Below, in pieces: positions 15,748-23,903 of a DNA stretch of 42,116 nucleotides. Position 1 is the first letter of the stretch; each line of letters starts with the position of its first letter. The notes beneath the pieces were generated by a model. It did not search any database. It was given only the letters and a program-made list of their open reading frames with translations, and was not told where the DNA came from. This stretch comes from Lachnospiraceae bacterium (GTDB lineage Bacteria; Bacillota; Clostridia; Lachnospirales; Lachnospiraceae). A program made the translations under genes and the position numbers. The DNA is taken from assembly GCA_017619975.1 (NCBI GenBank), contig JAFZRH010000042.1, forward strand, positions 1 to 42,116, in the 5' to 3' direction.

Positions 15748-16722
15748 ATGCAAAACAGACGTCTGGGATATTTCAGCATCATCATGTGCGCCGTGATCTT
15801 CAGCACCATGGAGGTCGCCTTAAAGACCGTCAGCGGCGTGTTTTCGCCCCTGCAGATCACCGCGCTGCGCTTTCTGATCGGTGGGACCTGCCTCATCCCC
15901 TTCGCGCTCCACAGCCTAAAGAAGCGCGGCCGGAAGCTGGAAGGCAAGGACGTTTTCTTCTTTCTGGGCGAAGGCCTGCTCTGCGTCGCCCTGAGCATGG
16001 TCTTCTACCAGCTGGGCGTGCAGTACTCTCCGGCCTCCGTCGTTGCCGTCGTCTTTTCCAGCAACGCCCTGTTCACGACGATCTTCGCGGGCCTGATCTT
16101 AAAGGAACCGCTCGGAAAGCAGCATTTCATCGCCCTGGGCCTGGAAGTCATCGCGATCCTGCTGATCGTGGATCCGGCGCACCGTCAGCTGGATCCGCGC
16201 GGCATTGCCTGCGCGCTTATCGGCGCGGTCTTCTTTGCCCTGTACGGGGTAGGCGGCCGGCGCAAAAGCATGCAGTACGGCAGCATTACCGTTTCCTGCG
16301 GCAGCATGCTCTTCGGTTCGCTGCTCCTGATCAGTCTGATCCTGATCGGACGGATCCCGGCTGTCAGCAGCGCGTTAAAGAGCGGCAGTCTCTCGATCCT
16401 GGCCGACATCCCGCTTTTCAAGGGCATTCCGGCTTCGGCTCTGCCGACGCTTTTGTACGTCGGCCTCGTGGTCTCCGCCATCGGCTACGTCTTTCACATG
16501 CTGGGCTTTGAAAACACCTCCGCCCGGGAAGGCGCGCTGGTCTTTTTCATCAAGCCCATGCTGGCGCCTGTTTTTGCCCTGATTTTCCTGAAGGAAGAGA
16601 TCCCGCCCATCATGTGGGCCGGCATCGTGCTCTTTTTGATCGGCGCGGGGATCGCCATCGGCCTGATCCCGCTGCCGGGAAAAAAGAAAGAGCAGGAAGA
16701 AAGCGGAGAAGAAAATGAATAA
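15748..16722 (+). CDS. EamA-family (DMT superfamily) transporter
   Basis: A 324-residue inner-membrane protein with about ten hydrophobic helices in two homologous EamA halves; the second-half signature is ALVFFIKPMLAPVFALIFLKEE. DMT proteins export or import small metabolites, amino acids or nucleotide precursors; the substrate cannot be read here. The ATG at 15748 follows AGAGAGG; an in-frame ATG upstream would overlap the promoter. The C-terminus is a charged tail (GKKKEQEESGEENE) whose codons also supply the ribosome binding site of the next gene, which starts 8 nt before this stop. Confidence 0.9.
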   Translation: MQNRRLGYFSIIMCAVIFSTMEVALKTVSGVFSPLQITALRFLIGGTCLIPFALHSLKKRGRKLEGKDVFFFLGEGLLCVALSMVFYQLGVQYSPASVVAVVFSSNALFTTIFAGLILKEPLGKQHFIALGLEVIAILLIVDPAHRQLDPRGIACALIGAVFFALYGVGGRRKSMQYGSITVSCGSMLFGSLLLISLILIGRIPAVSSALKSGSLSILADIPLFKGIPASALPTLLYVGLVVSAIGYVFHMLGFENTSAREGALVFFIKPMLAPVFALIFLKEEIPPIMWAGIVLFLIGAGIAIGLIPLPGKKKEQEESGEENE

Positions 16723-17173
16723 AGAAAAAAACGCGGAGTTCTTCCGCGTCGTCAAATTTGTGCTCTTTTCCGCGAGCGCGGGTCTCATCGAGATGGGGAC
16801 CTTCGCGCTTTTGAACGAGACGCTGCACCTCGATTACTGGCTGAGCTACCTGATCGCCCTGGTGCTGTCCGTGCTCTGGAATTTTACCTTGAACCGCAAG
16901 TTCACGTTCAAATCGGCTGCCAACGTGCCCGTCGCCATGCTGAAGGTGGCCGCCTACTACGCGGTCTTCACGCCGCTCTCCTCCTGGCTGGAGCACGTTT
17001 ATACCATGCAGTGGGGCTGGAACGAATATCTGGCGACCGCCGTCAATATGCTGCTCAACCTGATCACGGAGTTCCTGTATCAGCGCTTCTTCGTGTTCGG
17101 AAAGAGTCTGGATACGCAGACGGATTCCGGAAGGAAAAAGCTTCCGGAGGAAAGCGGGGAAGAAAATCTCTAA
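16715..17173 (+). CDS. GtrA-like family membrane protein
   Basis: A 152-residue protein of the GtrA/DPMS1 type with four predicted helices. It carries the family motif LVLSVLWNFTLNRKFTFK and a second related motif LLNLITEFLYQRFFVF. GtrA-like proteins are implicated in moving lipid-linked sugars or polyprenyl intermediates across the membrane. The start overlaps the EamA gene by 8 nt, so the two are translationally coupled. Its charged C-terminus (PEESGEENL) closely repeats the tail of the upstream protein. The stop codon overlaps the stop of the convergent HAD gene. Confidence 0.88.
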   Translation: MNKEKNAEFFRVVKFVLFSASAGLIEMGTFALLNETLHLDYWLSYLIALVLSVLWNFTLNRKFTFKSAANVPVAMLKVAAYYAVFTPLSSWLEHVYTMQWGWNEYLATAVNMLLNLITEFLYQRFFVFGKSLDTQTDSGRKKLPEESGEENL

Positions 17174-17913
17174 ACGGCGGCGTTTCCGTCCTTCAGGCCA
17201 AACAGGGCCGGGAGGCGGCTCCAGTCTTTGTCCCGGACCGCCCAGGTCCCGGCTTTTTCAGGGTCGAAGGGGCCGGAAGTCTCCGTCTCCAGATATAAGC
17301 TGTCCATGCCGAAGGCCTTCGCCACGGCGATATCGCTTGTTAAGTCGTTGCCGGTCATCAGGCAGTCCGGGGCCGACAGATCATACGTTTTCAGAAGCCC
17401 TTCCATGATCTTCGGGGAGGGCTTTTTGATGTGCGCGTCCGAAGAAAGGACGATCCCGTCGAAGGCGTCCGCCAGGCCGAGCGCTTTCAGTTCCGGGTTC
17501 GTAAAGCAGGCCTGTGCGTTGCTGAGCAGATAAATCTTCTTCCCCGCGGTGCGCAGCTGCCGGAAAGCCGGCTTCACCCAGGGGTAAAGCCGCAGCTTCT
17601 TCGTGGACTGAATGCGGAAAAAGACGGCCGTGGAAGCGATCAGAGCTTCGTCGGCCGGCACGCCCTTTTCGGCAAACAAGGCCCGGAAAACGTCCCGCAG
17701 TTCGAGCTCGAAAAGCGGATCCGGATCGGCCGCCTGCGCTGCGGCACAGAGCCGAAGGTAAGCCGCCCGCAGCGCCTGCGGGCTTTCGTAAAACGCGCCG
17801 TGTTCTGCATACCACAGTTCAAGGCGCAGCCAGAGAAGCGGATCCGCCTCGTCCGTATGAATATCCACGAGCGTGCCGTAGAGATCGAAAATGTAATTGC
17901 GGTATGTCTTCAA
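17170..17913 (-). CDS. HAD-superfamily hydrolase (HAD-IA type)
   Basis: A 247-residue cytosolic HAD hydrolase. Motif I is DLYGTL with nucleophile Asp10, but the usual second Asp is Tyr12, as seen in 2-haloacid dehalogenases and some clostridial HADs. Motif II is LLSNA, motif III is the lysine of IKKPSP, and motif IV is GNDLTSDI. An alpha-helical cap sits at about residues 20-90. The start is a TTG at 17913 preceded by GGGAGG with 7-nt spacing; I see no better ATG. It follows ggt by 52 nt on the same strand and probably shares its transcript. Substrate unknown. Confidence 0.85.
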   Translation of the reverse strand: MKTYRNYIFDLYGTLVDIHTDEADPLLWLRLELWYAEHGAFYESPQALRAAYLRLCAAAQAADPDPLFELELRDVFRALFAEKGVPADEALIASTAVFFRIQSTKKLRLYPWVKPAFRQLRTAGKKIYLLSNAQACFTNPELKALGLADAFDGIVLSSDAHIKKPSPKIMEGLLKTYDLSAPDCLMTGNDLTSDIAVAKAFGMDSLYLETETSGPFDPEKAGTWAVRDKDWSRLPALFGLKDGNAAV

Positions 17914-17965
17914 GCCGCCGCCTCCCGTCAGTTTTCTTTTCCCCTTCAGGCAGGGGAGGCCCTGT

Positions 17966-19744
17966 TTAATACCCCAGCGCCTTGCCGTCGCGGCGCGGAT
18001 CGGCGGCGCCTTTTAAGGTCCCGTCCGCCTTCCGCTCGCAGGCCTGCACGCAGGGGAAGGTGAACCACTCCTCACCGGTATTGAGCTTATGTCCCATCGC
18101 CTTCAGCTCTTCAATTACGCTGTCCGGCACACGTTTTTCCAGGATCAGCGTGCCGAAGTCATCGTGCATGCGTACCGCGTCGATCGCGTCCTGAATATCC
18201 ATGCCGTGGTCGATCACCTTCGTGATCACCTGCATCACACCGGTGATGATCCGCGTCATGCCCGGCGCGCCGAGCGCCAGGAGCGGCTGTCCGTCCTTTA
18301 AGACCAGCGTGGGACTCATGGAACTTAAAGGCCGCTTGTTCGCCGCCAGCACGTTGGGGCTCTCCGGATCCAGCGAAAAATCCACCAGCGTATCATTTAA
18401 GAGTATGCCGGTCCCGGCGGCCACCAGCGCGGAGGCAAAGGTCGCGTCCACGGTCTTGGTCACGGTCACCATGTTGCCCTCCTTATCCAGGATCGAATAG
18501 GAGGTCGTGGATTCCGACTCGAACGCCCAGGGGTCGCCGGCCGCATATTCGCCGGACTTCGTCATGTTGATGCGGGCTGCCTGCTGTTTGGCGTATTCCT
18601 TGCTGATGATCCCTGCCAGCGGTACGTCCACGTAGCGCGGATCGCCCATGTACTGACTGCGGTCCGCGAAGCCCAGCTTCATGACCTCGGACAAAAGGTG
18701 GAAGTATTCCGCGCTCTCGGGATCCATCGCGCCGACGTCGAAGTTTTCCAGGATGTTCAGCATCTCGATGATGATCGAGCCGCCGGAGGAAGGCAGATTC
18801 GAGGAATAGATGTCGCAGCCGCGGTAGGTTCCGTGGACCGGCTCCAGCACGTTGATCTCGTAATTCGCGAAATCTTCCAGCGTGAGATACCCGCCTTCGG
18901 CCTGCACGGCCTCCACGATCTTCTCCGCGATCTCGCCTTTATAAAAGACTTCCTCACCCTGCTCGGCGATCAGCCTTAAGCTGTTTGCCAGATCCTGGTT
19001 CGTGATGACAGTCCCCATCTCCCAGGGCATCTCGTCCGGGTCCAGGTAAATCGCCGCCGTCGCCTCAAAGCGGCTGATGGAGGCGTAAGCGTCCTTGATG
19101 TCCCGACTGGTGATCTTCGAGACTTCAAAACCGTTTTCCGCCAGATCGATGGCCGGCTGCATCACGGTCCGCCGGTCCATGGTGCCGTAGGTCTCCAGCG
19201 CATAGAGCATGCCCTTGACCTCGCCGGGCACCGCCACCGAAAGCGCGCCGATCTTGTTGGCCTGGTCCTTCACCAGCCCGTTTTCCAGCACTTCGTACAG
19301 GTCCAGACGGGCTGCCGCGCCGGAGACGTCGCGGAAGTCGATGAAGACCACCTCGCCGGTCTTCGCAAAGCGCACGGTCATGAAGCCGCCGCCCCCGATG
19401 CCGGAGGACTGCTGCTCGGAGACGCCCAGCGCGAAGCCGATCGCCACCGCCGCGTCGATCGCGTTGCCGCCGGCCTTTAAAATATCAATGCCGATCTGCG
19501 TCGCATCCTCGCGGCCCGTTGCCACCACGCCGTTTTCTCCCACGGCGTCCCGGCCGCCGACGTGCACATACTCGTTGCCGTAAGCCGTGGTTTCGGACGG
19601 GTCTGCCGACGCCTGGGTCTGCGGAACAGAGGACGACGGAGCAGCGAAGGCCGTCTCCGGCTCCGTTCCCGCGGGATTCTGACTGCCGCAGGCGCAAAGG
19701 ATCAGGCAAAGGACGAAAAGGATCGAAAAGATTCTGCGTTTCAT
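17966..19744 (-). CDS. ggt: Gamma-glutamyltransferase, lipoprotein form
   Basis: A 592-residue gamma-glutamyl hydrolase/transferase acting on glutathione and other gamma-glutamyl peptides outside the cell. The N-terminus MKRRIFSILFVLCLILCACG has a lipobox ending at Cys19, so the enzyme should be membrane-tethered rather than periplasmic. The large-subunit part (GGNAIDAAVAIGFALGV ... GIGGGGFMTV) and the autoprocessing site TTSYSILDKEGNMV are intact, with the catalytic Thr at residue 413. The small subunit includes GTGILLNDTL and PLSSMSPTLVLKDGQP. The ATG follows AAGGAG. It lies 10 nt after the 2H phosphoesterase gene, implying co-transcription. Confidence 0.95.
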   Translation of the reverse strand: MKRRIFSILFVLCLILCACGSQNPAGTEPETAFAAPSSSVPQTQASADPSETTAYGNEYVHVGGRDAVGENGVVATGREDATQIGIDILKAGGNAIDAAVAIGFALGVSEQQSSGIGGGGFMTVRFAKTGEVVFIDFRDVSGAAARLDLYEVLENGLVKDQANKIGALSVAVPGEVKGMLYALETYGTMDRRTVMQPAIDLAENGFEVSKITSRDIKDAYASISRFEATAAIYLDPDEMPWEMGTVITNQDLANSLRLIAEQGEEVFYKGEIAEKIVEAVQAEGGYLTLEDFANYEINVLEPVHGTYRGCDIYSSNLPSSGGSIIIEMLNILENFDVGAMDPESAEYFHLLSEVMKLGFADRSQYMGDPRYVDVPLAGIISKEYAKQQAARINMTKSGEYAAGDPWAFESESTTSYSILDKEGNMVTVTKTVDATFASALVAAGTGILLNDTLVDFSLDPESPNVLAANKRPLSSMSPTLVLKDGQPLLALGAPGMTRIITGVMQVITKVIDHGMDIQDAIDAVRMHDDFGTLILEKRVPDSVIEELKAMGHKLNTGEEWFTFPCVQACERKADGTLKGAADPRRDGKALGY

Positions 19745-19754
19745 CTTGTTCTCC

Positions 19755-20291
19755 TTATGACACGCGGATCCGGCGGATCACGCGGTAGCTGCCGAGCGCA
19801 CCCGTTTCGGAGGCGCCGATCAGGAAGGTATCCGCCGTGAGGACGGCCGGCAGCGGCTCATCCTTCACGGCTTCATAGCCCTGCCGCACCCGCCCGGCGT
19901 CGTCTTCCATAAACAAGGTCGTGTGGAAAAGATAGTCCTTATCGTATTCATGCTGCCCCACGCCGAAGCGCTCCGCCAGCATCGCATCCAGCCCGTCATG
20001 GATCCGGTCCAGGACCGGATTTTCCCGCATGCGGATCCAGGCGATCGTCGTATGGTATTCGATGCCGGCCACCGGGATGTCAAAGGGTCTGAACGTCCGA
20101 AGATAAGCCTCCGCGGCATCCATGACGGCAGCCGCCCGCTCCTCTTCCATCGGGAAGGACATTTTCAGCGAGATGTGAAAGGGCAGCGTCAGATTGGACT
20201 TTACGATTCCGCGCAAAATCTCCTGCTCCCGCACTTTTTCACGGATATTCTCAACCTGCTCATCCACGTCGATCCCGATCCAGATATACAT
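19755..20291 (-). CDS. 2H phosphoesterase / 2'-5' RNA ligase family protein
   Basis: A 178-residue protein with two H-x-[ST] motifs: His39 in FHISLKM and His123 in FHTTLFM, the defining tandem signature of the 2H phosphoesterase superfamily. These enzymes open cyclic 2',3' phosphates or handle 2'-5' linkages in RNA; the exact substrate is unknown. The start is the ATG at 20291 following AAGGGAG. A TACAAT box lies at 20339-20334 on the minus strand, without a clear -35. It heads a likely 2H-ggt-HAD transcript. Confidence 0.82.
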   Translation of the reverse strand: MYIWIGIDVDEQVENIREKVREQEILRGIVKSNLTLPFHISLKMSFPMEEERAAAVMDAAEAYLRTFRPFDIPVAGIEYHTTIAWIRMRENPVLDRIHDGLDAMLAERFGVGQHEYDKDYLFHTTLFMEDDAGRVRQGYEAVKDEPLPAVLTADTFLIGASETGALGSYRVIRRIRVS

Positions 20292-20405
20292 AGCCGCTCC
20301 CTTCGTTCTTTCCTTTGACACTTTTGTGTTTGTATTGTACCATAAAGCAACGGACCATGCGAGCCATAAAAAGACGAAAAGATTCACCCGCCGCCCTCCG
20401 CCGCG

Positions 20406-20436
20406 TGAGACTTTTCGCGGCGCCGTTCGTTTAAGT
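20406..20436 (+). promoter_or_regulatory. Candidate ECF-type autoregulatory promoter
   Basis: A TGAGACTTTTC stretch is followed about 15 nt later by TTCGTTTAAGTAGTG. The spacing and the CGTTTAA element fit promoters recognised by ECF sigma factors, which usually control their own operon. There is no good TATAAT-type alternative just upstream of the sigma gene. Confidence 0.45.
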
Positions 20437-20480
20437 AGTGAAAAGGGTGGGATCCCTCACAAAAAGAAAGGAGCAGGTCA

Positions 20481-21041
20481 ATGGATAACGGTGCCGGTAG
20501 CTACCGCCGTTTCCTTGACGGGGATGACAAGGGCTTAGAAGAAATCGTACGGGATCACAAGGACGGTCTGATCCTCTTCCTTCTCGGCTTCATCGGTGAT
20601 TTTTCGACTGCCGAGGATCTGATGCAGGAGACCTTTTTCCGGCTGATCACCCGCCGGCCGCGCTTTCAGGAACAGCACAGCTTTAAGACCTGGCTGTATA
20701 CCATCGCGCGGAATCTGGCAGTCGATCACCTGCGAAAAACTTCCCGTACGGCGGATTTGCCTTACGAGGAAGCAGCTGCCGATCTGGCGGACGAACAGGA
20801 TCTGGAGAAAGCGTATCTGATCGAAGAGCGGAAGATCGCCGTCCACCGGGCTTTGAAATCGCTGCCGCCGGAATACCGGCAGACGCTGTGGCTCATCTTC
20901 TTCGAGGATCTGACGCCGGCGGAAGCCGGCACGGTCATGAAGAAGAACGCCCGGCAGATGAAAAATCTCGTTTACCGCGCCAAAGGAGCCCTGAGATCGG
21001 AGCTTGAAAAGGAGGGCTTTGTGTATGAAGAATTATCATGA
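20481..21041 (+). CDS. ECF-type RNA polymerase sigma factor
   Basis: A 186-residue sigma-70-family extracytoplasmic-function factor. Region 2 is visible as DLMQETFFRLITR and FKTWLYTIARNLAVDHLRK, and region 4 as ALKSLPPEYRQTLWLIFFEDLTPAEAGTVM followed by the helix-turn-helix KKNARQMKNLVYRAKGALR. There is no region 1.1 or 3. The ATG follows AAAGGAG. It overlaps the next gene by 17 nt, and the next product is a membrane-anchored protein, which is the usual arrangement for a sigma factor with its regulator. Confidence 0.93.
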   Translation: MDNGAGSYRRFLDGDDKGLEEIVRDHKDGLILFLLGFIGDFSTAEDLMQETFFRLITRRPRFQEQHSFKTWLYTIARNLAVDHLRKTSRTADLPYEEAAADLADEQDLEKAYLIEERKIAVHRALKSLPPEYRQTLWLIFFEDLTPAEAGTVMKKNARQMKNLVYRAKGALRSELEKEGFVYEELS

Positions 21042-22116
21042 GATCACGGAAGAGCTGTTAGCCCGCCGGGATGAATATATTTCACGGCAGAAGAAAAAAA
21101 GAGCGGCGCTGCTGAAAGCGAGCGGACTGGTCTGTATCTTTGCCGTCGCCGTCCTCGTGGCTTTCGGGCTGCGGGGCAGGAATGCCGTGACGCCGCCGGA
21201 GACAACGCAGAACAGCGGTGTGGCGCAGACGCAGGTTCCGGGCAGCAGTGACGGGACGGCGCCGGTCATATCGCCCACGAACCCGTGGGTCGGAAACGAA
21301 ACGTTGCCGGTCCAGACGCTTCCCACACAGACCGAAGTGCTGCCGCCGGTGATTCTCCCAACCGAGCCGAGTTCGGAGGAGAGCATGATCGTCGTTCCGG
21401 ACGACGTCATCTGGAGCAACGTCACGACGGAGCCCGCCGCTTATACGGAATGGAACGGCAAGCATGTTAGCGATTCCTTATACAATGCATTGGAAAGCCA
21501 TCCGGCGGATGCCGTATTTGCCATCGCGGCCTGGACAGCGCCGGATCCGGACTTTGTTTGGAACGGCAGAACACTCGCGGACTATGAACGCGAAGCGGAA
21601 GAAGAAGCTTATATTCTTCCCGAAAAGCTCTCTCAGCTCTTAAAGGACGGCGAATATCTGCGTTTCGGCGAAGTGCTTTATACAAGCGGCACGCCGGACG
21701 GCGAAAAATGGGCTCAGCAGCTGTACGAAGACCGCGTCGCTTTTTACGGGGCGCTGCTGGATTCTTACCTTCAGGACGGCGAATTCCTGCGGGAAAAGCT
21801 GGAGGCAGACATCAAATCTTACGATGCCCACGAAGCGCAGGATGCTTACGCGGCCGCCCGCAAAGCGTACTTTGAGCAGATCGGCACCGCCATCGTCGAC
21901 CGGCTGACCTCGCAGGGCATTCCTGCCGAATACCGGGCCGAGCGGCATTCCTCCGTGTTTTATGTCACCCGGGACGTCTTCGCCGCCCTGGAATTTGAAC
22001 CGGCCTCCGAGTGGTATTTCGGTCTTGCCGTACCGGATGGGGCCGCCGCGGGAACCGTACCGCAGGCGGAAGCCGCCGCCGAGACGCAGACCGAAGAGCT
22101 TTCCACCGGAAACTGA
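21025..22116 (+). CDS. Membrane-anchored partner of the ECF sigma factor
   Basis: A 363-residue single-pass protein: about 29 cytoplasmic residues (MKNYHEITEELLARRDEYIS), a membrane helix at about 30-49, a Pro/Thr-rich linker (about 55-125) and a large extracytoplasmic part. The short basic N-terminus coupled to a sigma gene suggests an anti-sigma or sensing role, but the usual zinc HxxxCxxC anti-sigma motif is absent. The outer domain has helical, acidic stretches and no recognised family. The ATG at 21025 follows GGAGG inside the sigma gene; translation is coupled. Confidence 0.75.
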   Translation: MKNYHEITEELLARRDEYISRQKKKRAALLKASGLVCIFAVAVLVAFGLRGRNAVTPPETTQNSGVAQTQVPGSSDGTAPVISPTNPWVGNETLPVQTLPTQTEVLPPVILPTEPSSEESMIVVPDDVIWSNVTTEPAAYTEWNGKHVSDSLYNALESHPADAVFAIAAWTAPDPDFVWNGRTLADYEREAEEEAYILPEKLSQLLKDGEYLRFGEVLYTSGTPDGEKWAQQLYEDRVAFYGALLDSYLQDGEFLREKLEADIKSYDAHEAQDAYAAARKAYFEQIGTAIVDRLTSQGIPAEYRAERHSSVFYVTRDVFAALEFEPASEWYFGLAVPDGAAAGTVPQAEAAAETQTEELSTGN

Positions 22117-22126
22117 AAAGGCCAGA

Positions 22127-22159
22127 GAGTGCCAAAGGGGACCGTCCCCTTTGGCACTC
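22127..22159. repeat. GTGCCAAAGGGGAC hairpin repeat, copy 1
   Basis: A perfect 14-bp stem (GAGTGCCAAAGGGG, loop ACCGT, CCCCTTTGGCACTC) lies just after the sigma-partner stop codon. A near-identical copy lies at 26708-26738. A half-copy with a similar CTCTGGCACTC follows immediately. Confidence 0.85.
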
Positions 22160-22191
22160 CCCTCTGGCACTCGGCATCTTTTCCTGTATTT

Positions 22192-22215
22192 GCGGGCTTT
22201 GCCCGCTTTTTCTTT
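22192..22215 (+). terminator. Intrinsic terminator of the sigma operon
   Basis: GCGGGC, loop TTT, GCCCGC is followed by TTTTTCTTT. It ends the ECF sigma and partner transcript before the Nudix fusion gene. Confidence 0.8.
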
Positions 22216-22307
22216 GCCGCAGGATCTGATATACTGAGCCACGTGAGCCACGGGGACGGTCCTTTTCCGGCCCATTTTCTGCCTGCGGCGGCGAAGAAAG
22301 GAGCACC

Positions 22308-23369
22308 ATGCCTCAAGATATGTGCGTCCCCTGTGAGGAGGGGATCATCAATATTCGGGTCGGCGCCATCATTCTGAAGGAAGGGCGCGTTCTCATGGTG
22401 CGGAACCAGCAGGCACCTTACCTGTATTCCGTCGGCGGACGGATCAAATTCGGCGAGACCGCCGAAGAAGCCGTGATCCGCGAGGTCCGGGAAGAGACCG
22501 GCGTACGCCTGCCCATCGACCGCCTCGGCTTCGTTCATGAAAACTATTTCATAGGGGATTCTCCGAAGCACCTCGGCCAGATCTACTACGAGCTCTCCTT
22601 CTATTTTTACATGAAAACGCCGGCGGATTTCGAACCGGTCTGCCGCAGCTTCACGGAAGCGGCGCAGCAGGAATATCTGGAATGGGTCTCGCCGGACGAT
22701 CCGCGGACCGTTTTCCCGGCTTTTTTCCGCACGGAACTGGATCCGGATGACAAGAGCGTGAAGCATGTCGTTACCGACGAGCGCCGAAAAGCGGTGCCGG
22801 AGCCTGTCCCGACAGAGGCCGCCGGCTCGGCTTTTGGGAAAAAGATCCTGGTGCTGGGCTGCTCCGGCAGCGGAAAGAGCACCTTTGCGCTGAAGCTGCA
22901 AGAAAAGACCGGGCTGCCGCTGACTCATCTGGACAACGTCTGGTGGAAGCCGGACCGAACGCATATCCCGCGGAATGAATTCGACCGCCGGCTGGAGGAG
23001 ATCATCTCAGCCGATGAATGGATCCTCGACGGTGACTACAGCCGGACCTACGAAGTCCGCATCAAAGCCTGCGACACTGTCATCTTCCTGGATCTCAGCG
23101 AGGAAGAATGTCTCCGGGGCATTACGGAGCGCGTCGGCAAGGCGCGTCCGGACATGCCCTGGACGGAGCAGCAGCTGGATCCGGAACTGGTGGAACTGGT
23201 CAAACACTACCAAAGCAAGAACCGGCCGGCGCTGCTGGAGCTTTTCCGGAAGTATCCCGAAAAGCGTGTGATCGTATTCTCTTCCCGGCAGGAAGCCGAT
23301 GCGTGGCTGGCAAAACTGCCTCCTGCCGCATCTTTGGCCGCGCCAAAGCAGCCTGAAAACGAGGTATGA
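22308..23369 (+). CDS. Nudix hydrolase fused to P-loop (FlaR/adenylate-kinase-like) NTPase
   Basis: A 353-residue two-domain cytosolic protein. Residues 15-150 are a Nudix domain with an intact box GRIKFGETAEEAVIREVREE(T)G. After a short linker (about 160-178), residues 180-340 form a small P-loop kinase-like domain with Walker A GCSGSGKST, then LPLTHLDNVWWKPD, a lid-like part and VIFSSRQEADAWL. The second domain resembles the topology-modulation/FlaR group of adenylate-kinase-like proteins. The ATG follows AAAGGAG. The stop is 1 nt before the next Nudix gene. Substrates are not evident; nucleotide clean-up or salvage is inference. Confidence 0.88.
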   Translation: MPQDMCVPCEEGIINIRVGAIILKEGRVLMVRNQQAPYLYSVGGRIKFGETAEEAVIREVREETGVRLPIDRLGFVHENYFIGDSPKHLGQIYYELSFYFYMKTPADFEPVCRSFTEAAQQEYLEWVSPDDPRTVFPAFFRTELDPDDKSVKHVVTDERRKAVPEPVPTEAAGSAFGKKILVLGCSGSGKSTFALKLQEKTGLPLTHLDNVWWKPDRTHIPRNEFDRRLEEIISADEWILDGDYSRTYEVRIKACDTVIFLDLSEEECLRGITERVGKARPDMPWTEQQLDPELVELVKHYQSKNRPALLELFRKYPEKRVIVFSSRQEADAWLAKLPPAASLAAPKQPENEV

Positions 23370-23370
23370 C

Positions 23371-23901
23371 ATGAGACATCTCTTTGATCTTGACAAAAAA
23401 GACTATGCGCAGTGCACGAAAAAATTCGTCCGGGATTCCGCGCGCAGCGTTATCATCTCGGACGGGCGGATCGCCATGGTGCACGGCCTGAAATACGATT
23501 ATTACAAGTTCCCGGGCGGCGGGATCCGCGCCGGCGAGGATCCGGTCGACGCCATGATCCGGGAGACCGAAGAAGAAGCCGGGCTCATCGTGATCCCCGG
23601 ATCCGTACGCGAGTACGGTCTAGTGCACCGCATCCAGAAAAGTCACAAGGACGACGCGGAGTATTTCGTGCAGGATAATTACTACTATCTCTGTGCGGCG
23701 CGTCCGGGCCGGGTTTCCCAGAAGCTGGACGATTACGAGGCCGAGGAGCACTTCACGCTGGAATACGTCGAACCGGAGAAGGCGATCCGGACCAACCGCG
23801 AAGGCGCTCACGGGCCGAAGGATCCGATCATGCTGGAGCGGGAAGCCCGGGTGCTGGAAATGCTGCTGGCGGAAGGATATTTCGGAAACAAGCAGGTATA
23901 A
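23371..23901 (+). CDS. Nudix hydrolase
   Basis: A 176-residue Nudix protein with the box GGIRAGEDPVDAMIRETEEEAG and a following Nudix-type sheet. The start is the ATG at 23371, one base after the stop of the Nudix-kinase fusion, with GAGG in the preceding codons, so the two are coupled. The sequence ending LEMLLAEGYFGN is typical of small pyrophosphohydrolases acting on nucleotide derivatives; the substrate is unknown. Confidence 0.9.
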   Translation: MRHLFDLDKKDYAQCTKKFVRDSARSVIISDGRIAMVHGLKYDYYKFPGGGIRAGEDPVDAMIRETEEEAGLIVIPGSVREYGLVHRIQKSHKDDAEYFVQDNYYYLCAARPGRVSQKLDDYEAEEHFTLEYVEPEKAIRTNREGAHGPKDPIMLEREARVLEMLLAEGYFGNKQV

Positions 23902-23903
23902 AC

